A model generated the notes under the pieces. It made no database searches, was not told the DNA's origin, and was given only the letters and a program-made list of their open reading frames with translations. 64,000 nt of DNA from Hirudinaria manillensis (taxonomy: Eukaryota; Annelida; Clitellata; Hirudinida; Hirudinidae), in assembly GCA_034509925.1 (NCBI GenBank), contig CM067530.1, forward strand, positions 2,209,001 to 2,273,000. The letters are read 5' to 3'. Position 1 is the first letter of the stretch; each line of letters begins with the position of its first letter. The position numbers were made by a program, and so were the translations under genes. Shown one piece after another: positions 24,629-37,345 of the stretch.

Positions 24629-24667
<39 letters not shown>

Positions 24668-27600
24668 GTTTATTATTATTATTATTTTATTTGAGTGGTA
24701 TTATTTTGTTCCTACTAAGTATGCTAGCAATGGGTTTGCAAATCAGCAATATCAATACTCATTTCAATCGCCTTGCCTACACGAAACAGATACGTAATTC
24801 TAAATAATGATTAACTAATGTGTTAAATAGTTAATAACAAAAAATGTCAACAACGGAAATAAGACCATGACTCCACTCACTTTGACAGTATATCTCTCTT
24901 CGATGGCCTCATGATGTACGCATAAATGTTACCATCGAAACCACTGCCCCTGTCAAAGAACAGGTTCTTGGATTCGGTTGGATGAACATTCAAAGCGAAT
25001 ACAGTCACTGAACCAGCAGGATAAAGTCTGTAAAGACATAGGGAGGTAATTATTATGTAATTGGTTAAGGCTGTTACATTTACATGTAATTGGATGTTAT
25101 AATTGGATTACTAGAAAATAATATATCTATACATTAATAATAAATATACATAAAGTGTTAAAGACAAGTTAAACGATGTTATTATAAATATTTAAATATA
25201 GAGTAACAAATAATAATAATAATAATAATAATAATAATTAGATTAGTGAATTTTCAGCTAAATCTGGTAAACTAACACCTTTAAGTATTATTATTTTTTT
25301 ATGGAATTAAGCAAATAATCTAAAAAAATCATCAAAAATATTGGCTCATATACGTGTTCTTGGTGCACTGGGCATAAACTCTGATGGTCTTTGGGGTCTT
25401 CTCATTACTAAACACATCCACCTTAAAGACCTTTCTGCCCACGAGTTTGTGGTGAGCCCAGGTGAGCCAATAGTCCTACAGGTGAGTTGTTTACAATATC
25501 ATCACTAGTGTAGTATTTATAATAACTTGTTAATCATTTGTTTCATGATTATAATTATTATTATTAGTAGTAGTAGTAGTAGTAGTAGTAAAAAATTATA
25601 TTATAATAATATTTCACTTATTGTTAATTTAGGCTATTATTAATTTAATTAATAATTTCGGATAAACCAAGAATTATCGTCGTCAAAGAAAAATTATCAA
25701 TCGTACGAGGTGATAAGTTACAAAAAAACCAACCATTCATAAGACTTGAACTTACGTAATAAAAATGACAAAAAAGATAAAATATTTTCCAACCATTTAA
25801 AAATTACAGTTCGACATTTTTTTTTACCGGATTAGGCTCAAAGTTCCGGAAGTCGATGAGTCCGTAATGACCGTTGAATATCGTTTGTCTAACTACGACG
25901 CTGACGTTCTGAGCTGCACTGCAGCCTAACTTGTCCATCGTTCTGTGGAAATCAATAAACCTCTTTATGTATTACCTTTCTACGTAATCATCATCATCTA
26001 TATTGTTATTATTGTTATTATTGTTATTGTTATTATTATTATTATTATTATTTATTATTATTTATTTTTTATTATTAGTGAATTCATTAACTTATCACTG
26101 TAGCAGCGATCCATTCTGAAAGTGCTGTAGTGCTTCAATATTTACATTTAATTATCCATTATAATAATATGATTAATTGTTCCTTAACCCTTGTTACGTA
26201 ATGACCAGTGTTTTCAATTAGGCTTCGTCTCTAATTATAGCCATGGAATTACAGGTTATTATTAAGCTTATAAAAATATTAATAACCGAAATGCATTCCA
26301 GTAATTCTTTAAAAATTGTGGTTGTAATTATTTTAAAAAAGAAATTAATTAAAATCATATTATTAATAATAATAATACATCTTTAAATATAATCATATCA
26401 TTGTTTTAAATGAATCATTTATTTTATTTATATGACTTTAATTTATATAGTATTTTATCTTTTATTATAATTTTATTAACAAAGTTGTTAATATTAAATA
26501 ATTGTTAAGTTAATCTGCATCACCAACGGCAATAAATTCAGTCTCACAGAAATCCCGAGACGTATCGATCGGAAACATTCCTGGTTCCACTTCCGTATCC
26601 GCTGCTGGTTTCTCCCAGCCAGACGGGTTTTCCAGGATCTTCTGACGCTTTGAGGATCTGCTGGATCTTCGAGAAGAAGGTCTCCAGCTTTGCAAAGTTG
26701 CTCGGATCCGTGTAATTCTCTGGAGTGGCTTTCCGGCCGTCGAAGTAGTAACTGGAATGAAGGGAAAAGCCGTGCATTGATTTCAGTTTCGCTTCGTTCG
26801 TCATTACAATTAATGGGGCCACTTACTGGTGGATCGTGTAGGCCTGCAGATATTTCCCGGCGATGTCGTTGACCCTTAAAGAGTATGAAATAATTTAAGA
26901 ATAATAAAATTAATACCAAATATTAGTTACTCGAAAGAATCTAAAGACTCGATCATCGTAGTCAGTCAGGGCAAAATCCACCTAACCCGTAAAGCACTAT
27001 TCTATTCGAGTGGTTTCACATCCTCTTTCAAGCCACTTCACCCACGAGTGCCAAATAATAACAACAGTCTAAGAAATAAAAGACATGCTTGAAAACAATA
27101 AAAAATAAATTGCTCACAGCACTTGAAAGACCGACATCGGGATTGCGTTAATCGAATTAATGCGTTAATTAACGAGTTAATTGTTAAATTCCTGGCCCCG
27201 ACGAGACAGCCCCAAGTGAAAACGATAAAGGTGTGTCTGGAAATCATCCGCCATTGATTAATTATACGCCTATTATTATCGCCTCGCGATCTGAAGAAAA
27301 TAATTCTCTTTCATAATTGAATGTTCCTTTTATTTATCGGGATTATCAAAAGGACAACAAAAGAATTGGAAGTCCGCATATAAGGACTTCGTTGCCATGG
27401 CAACCTGACACAACAACGCACCATTAAAAAAAAACAATAATAACAAGTTATATAATAAAAATAAAATAATAATAATTATTATTATTGTTAATATTATTAT
27501 TATATATTCTAATATTATCATTACTATGACAATGATAATAATATGGTAACAAAATAACTATAATAACGGCCCTGAACTAATTTTATAATAATAATTTCAC

Positions 27601-27762
27601 GCATTAATGATAAATATAATGATAATTAATGTTATTAACTCGTTTTTATAAATTATTATTTATAATTAATATTTTTATCATCTTAATTTACTTTACAAAT
27701 TTTATTATTATTGCCACCAATAACCTAATATATTATTATTACATTTAACATTAACCTAGTAC

Positions 27763-27856
<94 letters not shown>

Positions 27857-30283
27857 AAACCTTATAATAGATTAAGAAATGCAAGACTACTTTTTAAAAT
27901 ATTCCAATCCGGATCCTCCAACGTCAGGACCAACCAGGGAGCTGTTCTCGAAGATGCCGTAAGTTTCCATGAGGTGTTTCAAGTTGATGAAGTCCAGTGC
28001 CACTTGGTCTGGTGGAAGGAGGGTCTTTTGGGCAGGTGAGTCATGGTTGGGTTCTGAATATGCAAATGAGGACACACGTTATATGTGATATTACGCAACA
28101 CTTACGCAACCCAATTGGATTGGTCGTCATACTTGGTATACTTGCTGACTTATGTATTAGAATACCTATACTATACAGCTGAGTATTTGTACTGGAATTT
28201 TTTGATTTTGTAGGTATCCCATACCTGAATGTGCCACCAAAATCCTTCGGTAAAAGCCATCTACCTCCTAAGTTCCTCAACTCACGGCTATCAGCATCGT
28301 TAATTAAATTAATATATTAATTAGTTTGAATATTCAATTATTTACTTAATTAATATTTAACGCCTGTTGATCTACTTACCATATTAATATTAATATTAAT
28401 GAGGTGTGGTGTAATACTAGTTTCTGAAAACATTTGCGAAGCCGCAAAACATTTATCAACAATAATTTTTTATTTCTGACAAATGAGCCTCCCAAGAAGA
28501 GGATGATGATGATGACAACGACAACGACAACAACAACAACTGTTTGCAACAAAACAACAAGAGAAACAGTTAAGAAATGTTTACGAGACCGAAACTGAGC
28601 AAAATACACAATGTGCGCTGGTTTTCCGAATAGACGGAGGCATGCTGTAGTTGTGCAAGAGTCTCTTTTATTATTGTTAATATTATTATTATTATTATTA
28701 TTGTTATTATATTTTTATTATTACTATAATTTTAGGGTAAGTATTATATAGTATATTTATTATTAATATTATTATTAGTAGTAGTATAAGTATAGTATGT
28801 TATTAGCGTTATAGTTCATCGTTTTAATATTATTATAATAACTAATATTATTCCTGTCGGTATTATTATTATCATTATAATAATTATTTTTATTGATATA
28901 ATTTTTTTATTGAAAGTCAAACCGTTTCCGAGCTCCCAATCAATGTTGTCTCCGTAATGCTTCCTCTTGCAGTATTCAAACAACCTGATGGCATCTGACG
29001 GATTCCATTCCGTTCCAAACCTCAGGTTGGCGTTGAGGTCGTACAACAGTCTCAGTCCTGTTTTCTTCGTCAGTGCTATGATGTTGTCCAAGTTTTCGTC
29101 TGAAAGTATTCAATTTATTCTTCTTTTTTTGGTGATATTTTAGAGTTTATTCTGTCGTTCAATGTCCTTAAAGGTTAAAATAAGGAGAGCCTTTTTTTTG
29201 CATTAAGGAAAATTCATTATTTATGTGATAAAAGCTTTAAAAATTGGAAAATATTTGAACGAAAACAGCCCCTTTATTTCAAACACTGCATTGAAAAGAA
29301 TTTCTCAGAAGAAAAATAACTTTCTTCCTTCCGATGTAAACAGAGTCTTTGGTAATTTTTAAGAGCTATTTTTAGATGCAAACAAAGGTAAGTGCTCTGC
29401 ATTGAGCGAAAACACATCACATTGCATATGAATTGGCACGCAAGGCATTTGAGTAATTCTTTCTCAATTTCTTTCTGCCTTTTCGAACTAAAGCTCCCGA
29501 GAACAAAGAAAGATCCATTCATAGGTACTTAGGCGTACAAAGACGAGGACAAAAAAGTCAACAACAACAACAAATTAGTTCAGCAATAAAGGTGTTGCTG
29601 ACAGTTTGAGTTCACGATAAAGGTCAATACCAATTGGCTTTCAAAGGGATTACTGGATTGATTACTTGGCTCCTCTTATTCCCGGAATAATATAATTATA
29701 ATAACAATAACATTAATCCCAATGGATCATAAATTTACAATAAATATTATAATAATAAATCAATAATAGTAATAACAACAATAATAGTGACATTAGCAAT
29801 AATAATAATAATAATAATAATACCCCATCAAACTAAATATCAAATCTTCTGAAAGAATCAGAACCAAAGGAAGGCACAGACAAAATAAAATCTTCACGGA
29901 TCATCACTGGGTGGCGGTTGTCATGGTTACCAAATGATTTGTTGATGCCTCCGTTCGGGCGCGCACCAGTTGATTGATTGATTGACAGTCAATCAACCGG
30001 CGCGGCTGAGCTTGGCCCGTGATTGAAAGAAGGACAAATCGTCGGAGAATGAGAACGTCTGGTTGGTTGGGTGATTGGTTGAAGGAATGAATGATTGAGT
30101 AATGAATGAAAGGAATTTATTTGAAGCGCTTCGAAGGATTTTTTTTTGTGTTTTTTGTTAAAAATCAAATTAACTTTTTTAATGGGACGTGATTCGAAAT
30201 GAATTCTTCAATTACCATTGCCCTGGTGCGTTGAGTGTGGGAAACTCATCGTCGTCGTCATCATCATCATAGTTCATTCACCG

Positions 30284-30316
<33 letters not shown>

Positions 30317-30334
30317 CGACGACGACGACGATGA

Positions 30335-30368
<34 letters not shown>

Positions 30369-31175
30369 GGTCGGGCGAGGATAGCAATTAACTTTGCAGA
30401 CGTAATTTTAGGAGCAATTATTACTAAGATCAGCAACAACAAAGATAATGACCATGCCAACAATAAGTTACTGTTATTAAGCATCTCCATGGTAACTTAA
30501 AACCTAGTAATTAACGAAAAGATTACTAGGAGACATTACTAAACAAGATTCATCATCCAATTAAAAACTAATAACTTAACTTAATTCATTATTAATTAAT
30601 ATTATCCATGAATAGGTACACACCGGTCATCAGGTTTGCTTTCGGATAACCGAGACTTTTCAACTTTGAACTTGGAATGCCGTAGAAGAGCCAATTAGCC
30701 GATGTTCCGCCGAGTCTAAAGTAGCCTGGAGATATAGCCCTGAGTAAGGTTGCCAATTTCACGGATCTGTGAAAGCGATTAATGGATAAAAAAAATTGCA
30801 CAGCATTAAAATTAAATGTAGTGTAACTGCTAATAATTTATAATTTATAAACAGATCATCCAAGTTGACAGCTTTATCGTTTAGCAGTATCATCTTTATT
30901 TAGTTTATTTTTAGAAATATTGTACCACTAAGGCTATGTTTATTCTCTAGTCTCCCATAAAATTTTAAAATCACTTTTAAACGAAATTCTCACTTGATAT
31001 CTATGTCTTTTCTCAGTCCCTCTTCGGTAAACAGAGAAGTGTCCAATGCAACACCGAGGAATCTTTCTGAGACCGTGTTGATAACGTGATTTGTATCAAT
31101 CTCGATGTAAACTTTATCTGCCGGCGTTGTCGCAAATATGAAGGCGACACTCAAAAGTACTGGCGCTAACTTCAT
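24399..31175 (-). CDS. HPSE: Heparanase (GH79 endo-beta-glucuronidase), linker-less
   Basis: Predicted 485 aa in ten exons: 31175-30994, 30766-30624, 29099-28923, 28053-27891, 26874-26827, 26751-26548, 25942-25828, 25475-25354, 25027-24881, 24555-24399. All introns are GT-AG and the sum is an intact frame. The signal peptide is residues 1 to about 19. The proton donor is E168 in WELGNEPNH, with its codon split by intron 3. The nucleophile is E285 in VWLGETSSGYGSG. Their spacing of 117 is close to the 118 of human HPSE (E225/E343). HHYYFDG, YWLTWAHHKLVG and a C-terminal domain ending FFVFPQANVSHCRD also match the family. Function: cleaves heparan sulfate chains in lysosomes and the extracellular matrix. 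Oddity: only about 23 residues separate GGTSANWLFY from the next conserved block, against about 70 in human, so the excised linker (Ser110-Gln157 in human) is essentially absent. HPSE2-type identity is less likely but not excluded. Confidence 0.93.
24631..24690. repeat. (ATT)n microsatellite
   Basis: Near-perfect TTA/ATT array in the last heparanase intron. It creates an artificial poly-Tyr frame. Related shorter arrays lie in other introns of the same gene: (AAT)n at 25203-25241, (AGT)n at 25563-25590, ATT-rich at 26000-26075. Confidence 0.9.
27763..27855. repeat. Long perfect (ATT)n microsatellite
   Basis: About 30 uninterrupted ATT units just downstream of the donor of heparanase exon 4 (exon end 27891). 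The longest pure array in the window apart from the one at about 45.9 kb. Confidence 0.95.
30240..30375. repeat. Imperfect (ATG/ACG/GTG)n microsatellite
   Basis: Compound array of ATG, ACG and GTG triplets in heparanase intron 2. It gives a meaningless poly-Ser/poly-Pro frame on the minus strand. Confidence 0.9.
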
Positions 31176-33149
31176 TCTCCTGAGATAGAATTATCTAACA
31201 AGTTATTGAGACGATTGATAACAAAGCAAGAGATTGCTTTAAGATACTGGAATCTCTCTTTAGACTTCGTATTTATAGGAGTTTATCAGCGGAGGTTACT
31301 CGCTAAACAGCTGTTCTTTGAAACTTTCCTGTATTTAAATAGAAGCGCTTGTTTTTTGACCCATTTCGTTGAGCTCGTATTTGACAACTTTTTAAACTTT
31401 GTATTTGTTTTGAACGATTAAAAATATTTGAGTCATGAATTTTCAAAACAATAAAAAATAAGAATTAAAAAAACAACGTTCGAAAATTCCACAAATTAAT
31501 TGGACGAACACAGCCATCCTCCCTTTATTGTTTACAATTTGTGGCCGCATGCCGTAACTGCGCATTATTTTTGAATCGTGTACTTGAAAAAACAACATTT
31601 TTCTCCACAACATGTGAAATTTTCATTTGCCATTGGGCTTGTTTACATATTTTGACTTTTTTTAATTTTAACCAACTTCGTTCAGAAAACAGCTTACCGG
31701 ATTTGTTTTCATTATTTTCTTTAGGAAAATATATTTTTACAATTGTCTTTTATTTTCAAACTTAAATGAGGTTTTGACCCAACTTTGCTACATTGATTCA
31801 TTACAATTTTTTTGTATGCCGTACTGCGATGAGCTACTTTGGAACCTAAGTGCAGTCGAATCTTTCAATGCATTGTTTCATCTAGGCATCTTATGATGCC
31901 CTTCCCATAAATTTCAAATTCCTCCCAATAACAACGGATCTGGACGAAACATTGCTTAAAATGATGTCCTGGGGAACATTTATTATTATTATATCGCGTA
32001 ATTGTAACATTATAACATTAAGCACTTCAGTTTTCTGCCAGGCGGACCTTGACATTAGGCTTGATAAATTTAAAGGGTAATTTACGAAATACTTGGAAAG
32101 CTCTGTTATTTGGCAGTTTTGAAGCGGACCTTCAAAATGTGACACTTTGTTGATTGGCTTTAAGGGCGCAGTACCTCTTTGGAGTTCTAAGACTTTTTGC
32201 GCAATCCAAAAACCACCAGAAACAAGTTAATCATTGTTGCTAACTAGCTTATTTTTAACTAGACCATAGTCCGATTTATGATTATTATCTCCGTAACAAT
32301 GAGTAATTTTTTTTTAAATATTTTTCTTTCCGCGCTGTCAATCTTGGTGATTTATTCTGGTTAATCGGTGTTCTGTAATTTTCCTTTGAGCACCATCTCG
32401 TATGGTCACAAAAACAAAGGAACAAACCACATCTTCTCCAGGTTTTAAGAATTCCTCTGCTGTTTACGTCGTCGGTATGCAAGGTTATTTGACATCCTAT
32501 TCTTTTCTTTCCACAGCCTTCGCTCATCTCACTTGATGGATGTAATTACACTCGTCTGCTATCCATCTTTCATCAGCCCGAACTGTTTTTCTCACTCCTT
32601 GCATTGTTTTTTTTTTCTTGTTTTTGCCAAAAGCACTTAAATGATTCTGAGGTGTTGTCTCTTAGCGAAAGAGTTGACAAAGAAGCGAATAGAACTCAGC
32701 TTAATGAGCTCGTAGTAGCAGGCGCTTCTTCGACTTTTTTTTAAACGATCATTTACATCACTTAATTGGATTCTCGAAATGGCGGCGTAAAACAGATCTC
32801 GACGTCTGTGAAATTAATCGGGCGATATGCGGAACTTTGGCTTCTATGTGCGCTTAGGACGATGCAGAGCATCCGTTAAGTCCAGTGTTTCGCGAGAGAT
32901 CGATTCCGCTTTACTGGTTTACCTAGTGGCCCGAAATGCTACAATTCTTCCCTTCTGGAGTCTTACAAAGTGAGGCGTTCCTTTGACACATTTCTAGTGG
33001 CACCAAATATTTTGTGCCATACTTTATTACTTCAACAAACAGTAAAAAGTACTTTTGATGGAATTTAAACCACAGAATAATTTCAAATAGGAACCTTTCA
33101 CTCAATTCATAAATGCAAAACTTAAAAAAGAATGACATTGAAAAGGACA
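31176..33149. other. Intergenic region, heparanase 5' side and chitobiase 3' side
   Basis: No supported gene. Short frames on both strands (60-85 codons) lack family resemblance and plausible splice partners. The heparanase promoter should lie just right of 31175, but no clear TATA or initiator element could be picked out. Confidence 0.5.
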
Positions 33150-35859
33150 TCACAGATTGGACTCGTTCTGTGGTCTTACACCACGAGGTATGGCTTCCCA
33201 CATATCCCTGGCAGCCATAACTTCCACAGTACTCCCAGTGTACTCCACACTATCTGCATTCCAAAATCCAACCCCAGCCAGGCCAAATGAACGGGAAAAG
33301 GAGTATTTGAGACTGAGACTGATGTAGTCATCATACCACACTTGATGGTAAATGTTTGTGTCGAGGTCCTGGAAGCAATTTCTTAAATGCATAAAATTGT
33401 ATTTTGTAATTAAATTAAATTTCATATTAAATTAAGGCAATTATAAATTAAAGATGAACATTATTCATTAAAAGAATTAAATGCACAAATCAATTTAGGT
33501 CGCATTATCGCAAAAACCCAATAAAAGAAAATACCACATAAGTAAAATAAGGAGAGATGGATTTGTCATCCCAACTTTTTGAGACTATTTTTATTCTACG
33601 AGAACCATTTGAAATCTGGGTCGGGCGAATCAGGGAAGAGTTTAGCATGGACTGGATGAGCGAGAAACCAATCTGAGAGCCGGCAGCATCGCTGCAGGGC
33701 ACCCCTCTGAACGGAACTTCTCTCAGGAAACACATGTCATTCTGCAAGGCAGATTGAAGCATAAATAAAATAGATTTTAGAGTTAGTTATCTGACTAAAT
33801 GGTTATGTGATATCCGAACGAATAAACAATATAGGTTGATCTGATAGTATCACCTGGCACTAATTTACAAGCTTTGCTTGACCATCTTATGATTCTTTAT
33901 TTACCATCCTAAGAAATTTATCGGTAAACACATCTATATATCTTTAAACACATCTTTATTTTTTGATAAAGAATATTCCATAAGAATTCATTCTCATTTG
34001 AATCCTACCTCAGAATGATAGCTGATGCAGTCATAATCATATCCATACCAGGGAACACCCAGGACAATCTTCTTGAGAGGGATGCCCAAATCATGGAAAG
34101 ATTTTACTCCTGAATTAAGTCACAAACAAAAACAGTTAATTACAGAAATCATTAGCAACAAAGTAACTAAGAAACAATGATGAACATGAGAATTTGGGAT
34201 GTCACAAGCCTCATGGAGTCATGACTGTCAGGTCATGAATGTGTAGTAATTGTGACAACATTGACATCTTGATACTACAAGCCATTTATCTCAGGTGAGC
34301 TCACCCTTTACAGAATCCTGGTATGGAGAATTAGCCCCTGCTATGCACGGGCCAAATATTTGACTCCTCTCGTCGTAGGCCATGATGAACACGAGGTCAG
34401 CCGGTTCCGAAAGAGCCGAGTATTCGTAGCATCTGTTGTCGATGTTGAACGGAGACCAGGCAAAGTCAATAGAGAGCTGTTGATGCAAATTCATGAAACA
34501 AACAAAAAAATCAATCTATTGATGTCTTTTGTTGCTATTATTTAAAAATTGTATTGCCATGTTTGTTATTGTGATGAGCTGTAGTGCTCATTTTTCATAA
34601 ATATTGAATAACCTATTTATTATTATTAATATTACCTAATATTAATTTCAGAAATATTAAATTTCCAAACTTCAAATATTGTCTGGACACAACAGCATAC
34701 CATACAATAAGCTTTCTTTTATAAGTCTAAATATATGACTCTAAAATACAAAAAACATTTATTAAATTTATTTATTTATTTAGGTATTAGGATGACATGT
34801 CAAATAATTAGCCTGCATTTTTAATAAATTATTGCTTCCATGTGACCAAAAGCATAGAACAATTAGCTCTTGAGATGACTTTAATATTAGCAATGTTATC
34901 AAGTTATTATTTAAAAAATCCTCTTAAAACAAATGCCAGATATTACCATTTAGAAAATAATTCACGAATAAGTACCAGTCAATTAATATTTATTAGATAA
35001 TTATAATCTGAATTTCTAATTACTTGTGCATAGCTTTTGTAATTTTTCAAATGTTGTCTGAGAAGCCCCATAAGAAGCACAAAGTTGTTTCTAGCTACAA
35101 TGTCTGTGCAGTTGATCTCATCTTCAAAGTCAATGTTGATTCCATCCAAATCTCTTGCCCGAATGTATTCAATCTGAAGCGAGGCCCAAGTCTCCAGAGC
35201 CGACACGTTGTAGAGGATCGATTTATCAAAGTTTGCTGGAGAAAATAATAATTATATGAAAATGTTGGATTTTATACTTATATTTGTTAAGAAATTCAGT
35301 CAGTAATCTGAATTCTGAAAATATGCTGAATGTAATTAAAAAAATAATGAATTCCATCCAATCTTAGTTAAATTATCCCATAAATCAAAGTTAAAGTAAT
35401 TGAATAAAAAATAATAAAACAAAAATATTCAACTCAAACTTGGAATAATAATAATAATAGCTATAAACCTGCATAAGACACACGAGCTCCAAACGTGTGA
35501 GCAAACTTCACTAGAGAAGCATTGTGGTAACCAAACTCAACAATTGTAGTTATTTTTGACCAGTCATAAGATCTCCAGTTTTTGGCATTGGTGGAGAATA
35601 CAAAAACCTTTAGACCAGAAATTCTAATCAGTGATAAATGGTATCATAATTGGTAAACTATTCCATAAAGAATCGTACATTTAGACTGTGCAAAGTAATT
35701 TGCTTAGTATTGGTCCATTTAGTTTAAGAATTAATCTTTTTAGTTTACCTCCCACCCGATAGGGGTCTCGTTTCCAAACAATAACTTGTTATCAGCGAGA
35801 TTAACTCTCAGAAAACCAATGCTGAGCACCGAAAGAATTGACACCAAGTAACAATGCAT
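33150..35859 (-). CDS. CTBS: Di-N-acetylchitobiase (GH18), 7 exons
   Basis: Predicted 386 aa, almost the same length as human CTBS. Exons: 35859-35749, 35607-35469, 35235-35024, 34476-34305, 34109-34009, 33741-33535, 33368-33150, with all phases consistent. The signal peptide is residues 1 to about 22. The GH18 active-site motif is DGINIDFED, with D119 and the catalytic acid E121. Other family segments are SYDWSKITTIVEFG, FAWSPFNIDNRCYEY, IMAYDERSQI, GVPWYGYDYDC, VPFRGVPCSDAAGSQ and a C-terminal HQVWYDD...FWNAD. Function: lysosomal exoglycosidase that splits the chitobiose core (GlcNAc-GlcNAc) from the reducing end of freed N-glycans; in invertebrates it may also act on chitin fragments. Start chosen at the only ATG giving a signal peptide. 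It lies head-to-head with the plus-strand SEA protein gene, about 1.5 kb away. Confidence 0.94.
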
Positions 35860-37345
35860 AACTTAAACTCCAAAGTACTTTAAGAACGAGTCTGCCAGCT
35901 AAGACGCCCTAAGGACAACAAATGATATTTGCCACCGAATCAAAGCAATTGGGACATTCCCTCGATTATTTATAGATTCGAGAATAATATTTGCTCCACT
36001 TTTTCGCTTTAACTTGATCCCCTGAAAACATGATTGCCTGTGATTTTTTTTAAATGGTAAAATAGCCGTTTTTATTACCATTTCACTCAACGGCGTTGCG
36101 TTATGATCTCCGTGATCTTAAAATTTGCCGAAGTTGGGTTGGTGATGGAAAATTTTATTTATATGGATGGTGATGATCTCTTTATTGCTTTTCATAAAAA
36201 AATCAGTCACTTATCGGTCATGTTGATGGAAGTAGGCACTTCTATAACATCCTCATTTGCAAAAAATGTACAGTATTTGAAATAAGCTCTGACAAAAGAA
36301 CTTTATTTTTGGAACTTTCCCAAAATATATCATTTATTACTAGAGCTGAAGCTATGACAAATAGCTTCAATGCAGGATAACACCCAAATGAGTCAAAAGG
36401 TGATTTCAGTCCTTATTAGATTACTGTTAGCATGGCAATTTATCTTATTGTAAAATCCCATTGAACTACCATCGTAAATTATTTGTTCTCAATAAACAAG
36501 AAACTTAGAATAAGTAAAGGAATTCAAACCATTAAAACAATTTGTACCCGTGTTTTGACCAAGTTACGACTAAATTTCTAAACTGCTAGTTCAACAGATT
36601 CTAGTACAAGGTTTTATAGATTGCTATTTAGTTGTAACACTATTACATTATCACAATATTACATTATTACTAGTGCCCGTATGTGTCATTTGGAAAAAAT
36701 AAAAAGCTAAGAAATGAAATAATAACTCAAAGAAGGAAAAATTATTAAATAAGGCTAAGAAATCTGAATGATATTGGCCACAATACATTTCAAGTTAAAT
36801 AATTCCCATCTTCCTTGTTCAAATGAACCCATTTTATAGACAAGTGGGGCTAGACCTTTAGAAATGTTATTCTAGGCGTTGTCATTAGCGACGTCACACT
36901 TTTGAAAGACTTCAGTCCATCGTTATGAATTGACAAATGATCCTACGTGCCTGAATGAACTGCCTTCTATTGAAACAGTCAATTGACCGATGCATTCAAT
37001 CCTTACAGCAAGCAAAGAGCTTGTGCAGAGAAGACAATGCGAGCAGTATAGAGTTGAAAGTGCTCTTCAATTCATTGTTTCTCTGGAGTTGCTAGCAGGC
37101 TGAAGTCGAGGGCCAAAACGTAATGTTGACTTTGAGCGGTTTGTGGCTAAATATTGAATACTCAGGGTAAACAAATCGAATCGACGTCTCGTAAGATCGT
37201 AATAAGCGTAAATATTAATAGAACCGATTGAGGGAGAAGTGCAGACTTCGAGTTAAAGCTTCATATCCGATCATTGAGCTAAAAAAAAATTCCTCATCTT
37301 TTACAAACCACAAATTACTGAACCAGAAATTAAGGAAAACCGCAG
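35860..37345. other. Divergent intergenic region, CTBS / SEA gene
   Basis: Contains the promoters of two genes transcribed in opposite directions. A cluster of slightly more GC-rich sequence lies at about 36880-37250. A CRE-like GACGTCAC lies at about 36889. No gene is seen. Confidence 0.45.

Noticed and set aside
27330..27521. Hydrophobic 63-codon frame on the minus strand
   Set aside because: The hydrophobicity comes from ATT/AAT-rich simple sequence; no homologue-like motif.
30278..30490. Poly-Ser/Pro frame on the minus strand
   Set aside because: Translation of an ATG/ACG/GTG microsatellite inside a heparanase intron.
32285..32527. 80-codon Lys/Arg/Cys-rich minus-strand frame
   Set aside because: No domain pattern, no consistent splice sites, isolated in a gene-free interval.
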